Positions 17,075-24,214 of a stretch of 64,000 nt of DNA are shown here, piece after piece (position 1 is the stretch's first letter; every line of letters begins with the position of its first letter). The translations under genes and the position numbers were made by a program. The DNA is from Gemmatimonas aurantiaca (GTDB lineage Bacteria > Gemmatimonadota > Gemmatimonadetes > Gemmatimonadales > Gemmatimonadaceae): positions 62,001 to 126,000 of the forward strand of contig NZ_JBBCJO010000009.1 of the NCBI RefSeq assembly GCF_037190085.1. The letters are read 5' to 3'. The notes beneath the pieces were generated by a model that was not told where the DNA came from, did no database searches, and was given only the letters and a program-made list of their open reading frames with translations.

Positions 17075-19235
17075 GGGTCTCCCCTGTGTCTGGGTCAGTC
17101 CGCGGCGCGAGATCCTTGGCTCGCCACGCTTCACGGTATGCATTGCGCCTCTCCTTTCGCCGGCTCTCTGTAGGGGTGCGGCGGGACTGCGCCCGATCGG
17201 TCGTCGCGACATCCTTCTTCAGATGCGACCCATCGGCGTTCGGGTGCTCCGGGACTTCGGCCGGCAGCACGGCAGTGGGTGGCGGCGGTTCCACATACGC
17301 TTTCGTACGCGCGCACAACGCCGCTTTGTAGGCCACGGTCGACCGGCGAATGGCGCCGGACATCATGGCGCGGAGACTCGCTATGCAGAGGTGCTCATGG
17401 GTGTCCGCATCCAGCACATGCACGTGCTCCCGATGTTGCAAGCTATAGTGCACAATCACGGAACGGTCTCCGTGATCTTGTAAGAGCGGATGGGTGTATT
17501 CCGCCTTCCCAAACTCAATGCCTCCGGAGCGTACGGTACGGCGTGTGGGGTCACGTGTGAGGAGCAGATGCGCCACCGTGCTCGGGACCTCGCGGATGCC
17601 ATCGGAGGTGTGCCAACGCTCAACCGGTGCCTCGCCGGTGCTCGAGTGCACACGGTGGTTGTATTCGGCCACGGCGCGATGAAACGCCTCCGTGAACTCC
17701 TCCAGCGTGGGATACGATGCCGCCCGCGTCTCGTCACGCTGCGCAATGCCGCGTTCTGCGGGCGCGTACCCCGGAGACGTCGAGAATCGGACCCAAAGGG
17801 AGTGAAAGATGCGTTCGATGAACGGACGCGTATTGGGTGACCGGGGTGGTGAGACCGTCAAGGCCACGTCGAGCCACACCAACAGCTCCCGGAGCCGTTC
17901 CTGAAACTCGGGGCCGCGATCCACCCGGATCTCCCGAGGGACACCGGTGAAAGGTCGATGCGAAGTCGGGGTGTGCAACATGCCACTCGCCAGGGCTGCA
18001 ATGCCAAGCTCGGCGTCAGGGCTTCCGACTTGCAGCGCGTAGCCCACGATCGCGCGTGAGAAAACGTCCGTCGCGGTCGACGTCCAGATCTTGTGCCCCT
18101 TCAGCGTCCACGTCCCATCGCTCGCTTGGACGCGCAGCTTGACGTACACCGGCACTTCGGAGGAATCCAGCTCCCAGGTGTCGTTGGGGTACAACCCGGC
18201 ATCGCCGATGCCGACCAAACGGGATTGTGTGTGAAAGTGCTTGAGGTGACCGCCGCGCGCCTCCTGGAGAGGTTGCGGCAATGCGCGGAGATAGCGGCGA
18301 ATGGTCGTTTCGCTCGGCGGTGTCTCCCATGACGCGCGGTGTTCAGCCCGCTCGTGATTGCGTTGCTGGATCCGCTGCTGGACTTCATGAACAATGGCCG
18401 TGATCGTAGCGGCAGGATGGGTATTCCACACGGCGAGAATGTCTCGCTCCACGAGCGGGGTCAGCACCGTGGGTGGGTTCTGCCGCAGGTGTCGTCGATC
18501 ATAGAGGGGCGCGCCTCGCATGTGTTGCGCGATCTTGCGTTGCGCCCAGCGGAGGCGACGAATGGGGATCTGGAGCTCTTCCATCGCGGCCCGCAGATTG
18601 CCGTGGCGCTCCATCACCACCATGAGTCGCAAGGCCATATTGTGTTCCTCTAGAAATTTTGCGTTCTGCAGTGCCATGGCCTGGGCACGTGCGACCCGGT
18701 GGGGGATTCGTTGGGAGCTGGCATTGGCCCCCGGTGCCTCGATGGCAGCAGGGACCTCCTCTAGCCGATAGGCTGCGGGCGCTCTCGGACGCCTGGGCAG
18801 TGCTCGCGTACTCGGTACGACGACGCCTTCCGCATGGACCGCCAATAGCGCGTGATGGGGCGCTATCGTCGGTATGGCACCGGGAGCATTGGGCTCCTGC
18901 TCGGCGCTGGCGGGCAGCATGGTGCGCAGACGGTGAATCAATGCCTCGACGTCGGCCTGCGCGGCGGCTGCCCGTTCTGGGCGCGCGCGGACGAGGCGTT
19001 TCAATGCGCCCCGAATGGCACGCTGCAGACGCTCATCGAGCTTGTCGATGGCATTGACCTGCGCAGCGATCTCCATCAGTTCATCCGTCAGCGAGCGCCC
19101 CTCTGCCATGCGCACGGGCGTCTGCCGTCGGCGTCGCCGACGTCCACGCACCTCCGATGAGAGCACAAAGTCATTCGGATAGGAATGTGCGTCTTCCGGG
19201 TGCGCGCTATTGTCCGCAATCGGCGTGGAAGGCAT
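17058..19235 (-). CDS. DDE transposase of TniA/TnsB/MuA type
   Basis: 725 residues from the ATG at 19235; a TTG-started version reaches 19286. The N-terminal ~330 residues carry basic, helical DNA-binding segments (GRRRRRRQTPVRM near residue 31). The rve-type catalytic core has Asp in TWELDSS (~357), Asp in RVDRGPEF (~438) and Glu in PFIERIF (~474). The last two are 36 residues apart, as expected for DDE(35). A Mu-type C-terminal beta domain follows (GGIEFGKAEYTHPLLQD), then a basic tail that in TnsB/MuA contacts the ATPase. It should bind repeated sites at both element ends and catalyse strand transfer. It is divergent from the metallophosphoesterase gene. Confidence 0.85.
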   Translation of the reverse strand: MPSTPIADNSAHPEDAHSYPNDFVLSSEVRGRRRRRRQTPVRMAEGRSLTDELMEIAAQVNAIDKLDERLQRAIRGALKRLVRARPERAAAAQADVEALIHRLRTMLPASAEQEPNAPGAIPTIAPHHALLAVHAEGVVVPSTRALPRRPRAPAAYRLEEVPAAIEAPGANASSQRIPHRVARAQAMALQNAKFLEEHNMALRLMVVMERHGNLRAAMEELQIPIRRLRWAQRKIAQHMRGAPLYDRRHLRQNPPTVLTPLVERDILAVWNTHPAATITAIVHEVQQRIQQRNHERAEHRASWETPPSETTIRRYLRALPQPLQEARGGHLKHFHTQSRLVGIGDAGLYPNDTWELDSSEVPVYVKLRVQASDGTWTLKGHKIWTSTATDVFSRAIVGYALQVGSPDAELGIAALASGMLHTPTSHRPFTGVPREIRVDRGPEFQERLRELLVWLDVALTVSPPRSPNTRPFIERIFHSLWVRFSTSPGYAPAERGIAQRDETRAASYPTLEEFTEAFHRAVAEYNHRVHSSTGEAPVERWHTSDGIREVPSTVAHLLLTRDPTRRTVRSGGIEFGKAEYTHPLLQDHGDRSVIVHYSLQHREHVHVLDADTHEHLCIASLRAMMSGAIRRSTVAYKAALCARTKAYVEPPPPTAVLPAEVPEHPNADGSHLKKDVATTDRAQSRRTPTESRRKERRNAYREAWRAKDLAPRTDPDTGETHDAAS

Positions 19236-19286
19236 GATCGGGAAATGCAAGAGTCGATCCGGCGCTATTGCATATACGACTGACAA

Positions 19287-19537
19287 GAGTGGTCATAACG
19301 GGAGCATACGTCGTAACGCGTGTTGAAAACTTTCCTGCAGCGCAACGCATGGAGCGAGCGTTCCCCGGCAGGCGCGTCCGGTACGTCCGCAGTGAGAGGC
19401 CCGACTGCGGCACGATGGGCTCTCCGAGCGAGCCGACCGGACAAACCGCATGCATATGTCGTCGTTCGATCAAGGAGACCCGAAACGGTGCGAGTGCAGC
19501 AGCCCGCGAACTACGATGCCAACCCGTACATTGCAGG
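19287..19537. other. Divergent promoter region between transposase and metallophosphoesterase
   Basis: About 250 bp that should hold promoters for both directions. Similar words (ATACGAC at ~19272 and ATACGTCGT near 19306) occur but no clear operator. A longer plus-strand frame runs through here into the next gene, but its N-terminal part has no family character. Confidence 0.35.
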
Positions 19538-20263
19538 ATGATCGTCTTTCTGGGGGATGTCCACGATCTGCTGGGCCCGATGCACGCGATGATCCATCGA
19601 CTGCCGCCCCACGTCGACGCGATCGTGCAAGTGGGCGACCTCTGGGTGTGGCCGGAGGACCAGGATATCCCACCGATGTCGGATGGCTCGCGCCGCGCGT
19701 TACCGCCCCGGCCGATGGATGCAAGCCTACGGTGGCAGCGTCCCGCGAAGGATCTGTATTTCCTCGACGGCAATCACCACCTGTATCCCCTCACGCGGGG
19801 CCTGACCGCGCCCACCTGTGTGGCGCCCGGTGCCATCTTCCTCCCGCGGGGTTCCGTCCTGACCCTGCCAGGCAAGGACGGTCCGTTGCGGGTGGGCGTG
19901 CTTGGCGGTGCGGACAGCCTCCATGAGGCGATGTGGCGTACGCCGGACCGTGACTGGTGGCCCGACGAAGAGCGGGTCACGGTGGCCGATGTGGACCGAC
20001 TGCTCGCGAACGTCACCGCCGCCGGGGGCATCGATCTGCTTGTCACGCACACCCCGCCGGCGTCGATTGTGCGGGCGATGCATCCTGACGAGACCACCAC
20101 CGTGCATCCTTCCGCGGAGCTCGTGGAGCACGCGTGGCGCGCCCTCGGTGGGGGTGTCAGCGACCCGCCTGTCGAGTTGATCTGCGGCCACATGCACGCG
20201 GCCTGGACCGACCGGCGACTGCGCGTCGAAGTGCTCGCCGAGCTCGGGCTGGCCGTGCGATAA
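19538..20263 (+). CDS. Calcineurin-like metallophosphoesterase
   Basis: 241 residues from ATG 19538, chosen because the first conserved motif begins at residue 6. The five metal-binding blocks are in order: GDVHD (6-10), VGDLW (~35), DGNHH (~74), LVTHTPP (~166) and GHMHA (~217). The family hydrolyses phosphoesters of nucleotides, nucleic acids or proteins with two bound metals. The product is cytoplasmic, with no signal peptide. A short gene starts 130 bp downstream in the same direction and may form a pair with it. The gene is divergent from the transposase and lies inside the accessory block, so it is probably cargo. The substrate cannot be read from the sequence. Confidence 0.8.
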   Translation: MIVFLGDVHDLLGPMHAMIHRLPPHVDAIVQVGDLWVWPEDQDIPPMSDGSRRALPPRPMDASLRWQRPAKDLYFLDGNHHLYPLTRGLTAPTCVAPGAIFLPRGSVLTLPGKDGPLRVGVLGGADSLHEAMWRTPDRDWWPDEERVTVADVDRLLANVTAAGGIDLLVTHTPPASIVRAMHPDETTTVHPSAELVEHAWRALGGGVSDPPVELICGHMHAAWTDRRLRVEVLAELGLAVR

Positions 20264-20393
20264 CAGGCTATGCGTGGAGGGATGAGCAGAGCATCACGGC
20301 GCCTCTGGCCACGTCCCGCGTGGGTGACTGGACTAGGCAGCCGATCGAGGTGTATGCATACTCATCGGAGATTCCGCGACACGGAGCGTACCC

Positions 20394-20936
20394 ATGATTC
20401 CGCATGAGATACCCAAGTCCTCGGACGCCTCGACGTGGGAGAGCGTCTTGGCGCGTGGCCGAAAGGTCGTCGCCGACGCGGTGGAGGCATCCGGAGGGGC
20501 CTGGACGACCGAGCAGGCGCTCGAGCAGCTGGGCGTGGACCGCGACAGCTTCGTCCGCTGGCGCGAGGAGGGACGCGTGTTGGCGCTCGAGGGGCTTGAT
20601 GAGGCGCTAACCTATCCCGTCGCGCAGTTCACGCTTTCAGGAAGAGGAGAGTTGCGTCCGCATCCCGTCATGCAACGGATGGTCCAACGGGCGCAGGCGC
20701 GTCTGTCGCCCGAAGAACTGTTCGGGTTGCTGACCGCGCCGCAACCGATGTTGGTGGATGCTGATGGTCACCCCCTCACGCCACTCGAAGCCATTGCGTC
20801 GGGCAACGAGGACGGCGCCCTGCGTCTGCTGGACTGGGTGCTCACGTCGTCCGATGCCGGCGCGCCTCCCATTTCGGCTGAGCGCGCGAGGGAACTTGGA
20901 CACGACAGCTCCGAGATCGCTCGGCGACCTAGCTGA
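20394..20936 (+). CDS. Small regulator-like protein downstream of the metallophosphoesterase
   Basis: 180 residues from ATG 20394. Residues ~35-75 look like a helix-turn-helix (WTTEQALEQLGVDRDSFVRW). The second half (LLTAPQPMLVDADGHPLTPL, then EAIASGNEDGALRLLDWVL) resembles the Xre/MbcA/ParS toxin-binding fold (DUF2384-like), in which a small domain with 'P..G..P.EAL..G' binds a toxin. If so, this would be an antitoxin-type protein, with the metallophosphoesterase as possible partner. The resemblance is by eye only. No overlap with the upstream gene (130-bp gap), same direction. Confidence 0.5.
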   Translation: MIPHEIPKSSDASTWESVLARGRKVVADAVEASGGAWTTEQALEQLGVDRDSFVRWREEGRVLALEGLDEALTYPVAQFTLSGRGELRPHPVMQRMVQRAQARLSPEELFGLLTAPQPMLVDADGHPLTPLEAIASGNEDGALRLLDWVLTSSDAGAPPISAERARELGHDSSEIARRPS

Positions 20937-21167
20937 CATTTGCTCTCATAGGTCGCAGGCCCCGGTGAAGCACGTCGTGATTTGCGTGATGTCTGCACTA
21001 GCCGCACTGGTGGGCTGCAAGTCGCATCGCACCGTTAGAATCCGCTGCCCAATTATGGCGCTCGACGTGAGCAGGGTAGGCGGTCAGTGAGAGGGAACGT
21101 CGTGGCATCGGCGAAAACGTCCTCTCCGCTTTTGTCTCCTTGATACGTCGAGACGACGACCCAACCG
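20937..21167. other. Non-coding gap between convergent genes
   Basis: About 230 bp between the small plus-strand gene and the convergent Xre gene. I see nothing identifiable in it. Confidence 0.35.
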
Positions 21168-21518
21168 TCACGTGCGCGACGAAGTGCAAACGTCCGTTGC
21201 AGCGCGTAGAAGAGCGACGAGTCGTCCCGGATCCGGAAGCTCGTCGCCCCACTGCGCGCGTAGTGCCACCACGTAGGCCTCTGGATCTGTCGTACCTCCC
21301 GCAGCCACAGGCAACTTCAGATGCGCGATCGCACACATCCGCCGCGCCACGCGCGACCGATCGGTAAAGGCGCCCGCAAGCACCCGTGAGACCCGGGGCT
21401 GACTGACGCCAAGCTCCGTCGCGACATCAACCTGTGTGCGGCCGGATGTCTTCAGCCATTCTCGGAGTGCGGCTGCGACCGCCCATGGTGCGCCGAGCGG
21501 TGGTTTTTTGCGAGTCAT
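21168..21518 (-). CDS. Xre-family helix-turn-helix regulator
   Basis: 116 residues from the ATG at 21518; a longer version starting at 21548 would run through the operator. Residues ~12-60 are a clear HTH of the Xre/Cro type: ALREWLKTSGRTQVDVATEL, then GVSQPRVSRVLAG. The remainder is a short helical tail without a recognised ligand domain. A 36-bp palindromic region overlaps the start codon, so the protein is most likely a self-limiting repressor. It may also control the restriction-modification genes 480 bp away in the opposite direction, in the manner of C proteins, though those are usually smaller. Confidence 0.7.
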   Translation of the reverse strand: MTRKKPPLGAPWAVAAALREWLKTSGRTQVDVATELGVSQPRVSRVLAGAFTDRSRVARRMCAIAHLKLPVAAGGTTDPEAYVVALRAQWGDELPDPGRLVALLRAATDVCTSSRT

Positions 21519-21551
21519 ATGCCTATAATATGCGCATAGCCTAGGCATATG
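21516..21551. promoter_or_regulatory. Palindromic operator/promoter of the Xre gene
   Basis: CATATGCCTA (21516-21525) and TAGGCATATG (21542-21551) are a perfect 10-bp inverted repeat with a 16-base spacer. The spacer contains a second perfect palindrome, TATGCGCATA (21529-21538). The left arm includes the ATG of the Xre gene. Binding by a dimeric HTH protein here would block its own transcription. Confidence 0.65.
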
Positions 21552-22000
21552 CCAACACTGAAATCGGGGAGCCCGATCGGTCAGCGGCGCCTGCCGCTAC
21601 CTCGTGCGGGTGCGTCACCCGATAGCACAACGACACAGTAACTACGCAACGATCATCACATGCCCAGTAGCGCTCGCGGCCCTTTCGGATCTGAACGTCA
21701 ACGCCGCCGACGAGCAAGCTATGGAGGCGGCGGCTTCGCCGCTGCATTGTATGCATGCGCTCGCAGGTCGCCTTGGCCGTTAGATCGACCAAGGCGATCC
21801 TCGACTACCCGACGGAACCGACTGGATATGCTCCGACCCACGGTCTTCGAAGCGATCGGCGGCATGGATGTTGCCCCCTTGGCCTCTAGCACTCCGAGAA
21901 GAGATGGCCCGCGCGCTAGGCGTGTCGTAGTCTGCCATGCGCGTCGCCGCACCGTGTGGGTCGCTGACCATATATTCCCAATCATCAGTTCGAATCCGAC
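21552..22000. other. Upstream region of the type III restriction genes
   Basis: About 450 bp without a convincing gene on either strand. A tRNA T-loop-like word (GTTCGAATCC, 21988-21997) occurs, but the flanking stem does not pair. A stop at 21965-21967 limits any upward extension of the methylase frame. Confidence 0.4.
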
Positions 22001-24214
22001 GTGTCTCGACTGACTGATCTGATCGCCGAAACCAAGGCGAAGAACCCGCAGCTCGGCGCGGACCTAGAGCGTGAGTTTCGCGCGCTATCCTCGCGGGTAT
22101 CCTTCGGACTGAACTTCGAACGCCACCGGCCCGAAGCCGTCGAGTTACCTCAGAGGCCCATACGTCGCGGGGATAAGGCCCGCGTGCTTCCGCAGCGCGG
22201 CGCCACGAAGAAAGGTGACCAGCGTCTATGGCAGGTAATCGCGCTCCACAAGGAGGGGGATCGGCGCGTTGCGGATCTGCGGCTGCTCAATGCAGAGCAG
22301 CCCGAGGTCACGCGCGTCGCCATCGACGATCTGGTCGTGGTGGCCGAGTTCAACGACACCATTTACCCCGGGCTGGTCAGCACCGGCAAGGTCGAGCGCG
22401 GCGGCCCGGACCGGCCATACCACACGGTAATCAATGGTGAGAACTACCACGCTTTGAAGGCGCTCTCGTGGTCGCACCGTGGCAAGATCGACGCGATATA
22501 CATCGACCCGCCGTACAACACCGGAGCCAAGGACTGGAAGTACAACAACGACTATGTCGAAGGCGATGACATCTACCGCCACAGCAAGTGGTTGGCGTTC
22601 ATGGAGCGGCGACTGCGGCTCGCGAAAGAACTACTGAATCCTCTCGACTCCGTGCTCATTGTCACGATTGATGAGAAGGAGTATCTGCGCCTTGGCTTGC
22701 TTTTGCAGCAGGTATTCACAGACGCGAATATTCGTATGATCTCGACGCTAATTAACCCCAAGGGTGTTGGCGTGAGCGAAGGCTTCAAGCGCGTCGACGA
22801 ATACATTTTTATCCTGCGATTCGGCACGCAGGATGTTACCCCCAGCCGCACGCCGATTCTTGCAAGCAGACCAACCGATGAAGTGGCAAGAGGTCGAACG
22901 TCGAAGGACGATCAGCCGCAGGAGACGGGGGACGAAGATGAAGCAGACGCCGCGGCGTTAATAGGATTGGACTGGCAAACTGCGCGACGACGCGATCTAC
23001 AATCCGTGCGGAGGACGCGGCCAGGACAGTTCTATCCGATTTATGTGAGTCAGAAGTCTGGCATGATTGAGGCCGTGGGTGAACCGCTCCCGCATGACCA
23101 AGACCGCCATTCCATACTCCCGCGGAAGGGATGTGTAGCCGTATTCCCTGTGCGCGAAGATGGAACCGAAATGAACTGGTCGGTCACTGGACCTACATTC
23201 GTCGACCGATGGAAAAAGGGGTTTGCACGCGCAGGTCGACACCAGCCGGGGAAACCACAGCCGTACATCATCCAATACCTGAAAAGTGGATCGATAGCAG
23301 ATATCGAAGAAGGTCGCGCGGTAATCACGGGCTACAACCCCGATGGGTCCGTCATCGCTCATTACAACGAGGAAGGAACCAAGGCACCGGCGACGCAATG
23401 GAACTTGAGGTCACACAACGCCGAGCATTACGGGCACAAGACCGTCCGCGCGTTACTCGCTGGGAGAAAGTTCCCTTTCCCGAAGAGCCTTTACGCCGTT
23501 GAGGACGTTCTTCGGTTGTTCGTCGCACGGAAGCCCCGCGCCCTCATTCTCGATTTCTTTGCCGGATCGGGTACAGCGGCCCACGCTGTGATGCGCTTGA
23601 ACAAACAGGATGGCGGCCAGCGGCAGTGCATTTCCGTCACGAACAACGAAGTCTCTGCTGGCGAGCAGGCTGATCTGCGCGCGAAGGGGCTGCGCCCTGG
23701 CGACCCGGAATGGGAGCGGCTGGGCATCTGTGATTTCATCACCAAGCCGCGCATCGCTGCCGCCATCACCGGTAGGACGCCGGATGGTGCGCCGATCAAG
23801 GGTGCTTACAAGTTCACCGACGAATTCCCAATGGCGGACGGCTTCTTGGAGAACGCAGAGTTCTTCACGCTCACCTACGAGACTCCGATCGCGGTGAGCC
23901 ACCACGTCGCCTTCGCCCGCATTGCTCCCCTGCTCTGGTTGCGCGCGGGGAGCTGCGGGGAGCGGATCGACAAGGTCCCGCCATCCGGCTGGGCCGTGGT
24001 TCAGACGTACGGCCTGCTGACGGAGCCCGATCAGGCCACGCCCTTCCTGAAGGCTGTGCGCAAGGTGCCGGACCTGACCATCGCCTACATCGTCACCGAT
24101 GACGACCGGCGGTTTCAGGCCATAGCGCGCCGGTTGCCCGACCACGTCGAGCCGGTCCGACTATACGAGTCGTACCTCACCAATTTTGCCTTTGCGAACG
24201 GGAGCGAGGGATGA
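22001..24214 (+). CDS. mod: Type III restriction-modification DNA methyltransferase (Mod)
   Basis: 737 residues from GTG 22001; the in-frame stop at 21965 leaves no other good start. The beta-class order of motifs is present: catalytic DPPYNTG near residue 168 and, much later, the AdoMet-binding FFAGSGTAAH near residue 519. The target-recognition region lies between them (~240-500). This order and length fit type III Mod subunits, which methylate one strand of an asymmetric site at N6-adenine and are needed for both modification and restriction. The stop overlaps the ATG of res (ATGA). Part of the recognition region (about 22.70-23.45 kb) looks less GC-rich than both ends of the gene, as if it had been exchanged. 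Confidence 0.88.
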   Translation: MSRLTDLIAETKAKNPQLGADLEREFRALSSRVSFGLNFERHRPEAVELPQRPIRRGDKARVLPQRGATKKGDQRLWQVIALHKEGDRRVADLRLLNAEQPEVTRVAIDDLVVVAEFNDTIYPGLVSTGKVERGGPDRPYHTVINGENYHALKALSWSHRGKIDAIYIDPPYNTGAKDWKYNNDYVEGDDIYRHSKWLAFMERRLRLAKELLNPLDSVLIVTIDEKEYLRLGLLLQQVFTDANIRMISTLINPKGVGVSEGFKRVDEYIFILRFGTQDVTPSRTPILASRPTDEVARGRTSKDDQPQETGDEDEADAAALIGLDWQTARRRDLQSVRRTRPGQFYPIYVSQKSGMIEAVGEPLPHDQDRHSILPRKGCVAVFPVREDGTEMNWSVTGPTFVDRWKKGFARAGRHQPGKPQPYIIQYLKSGSIADIEEGRAVITGYNPDGSVIAHYNEEGTKAPATQWNLRSHNAEHYGHKTVRALLAGRKFPFPKSLYAVEDVLRLFVARKPRALILDFFAGSGTAAHAVMRLNKQDGGQRQCISVTNNEVSAGEQADLRAKGLRPGDPEWERLGICDFITKPRIAAAITGRTPDGAPIKGAYKFTDEFPMADGFLENAEFFTLTYETPIAVSHHVAFARIAPLLWLRAGSCGERIDKVPPSGWAVVQTYGLLTEPDQATPFLKAVRKVPDLTIAYIVTDDDRRFQAIARRLPDHVEPVRLYESYLTNFAFANGSEG

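Noticed and set aside
21983..22002. tRNA gene or tRNA-derived attachment site suggested by GTTCGAATCC
   Set aside because: The five bases on either side of the loop pair only in part, and no acceptor or anticodon arm can be found upstream.
21660..22013. 117-residue plus-strand frame upstream of mod
   Set aside because: Arg/Ser/Pro-rich composition typical of non-coding GC-rich DNA and overlap with the mod start in another frame.
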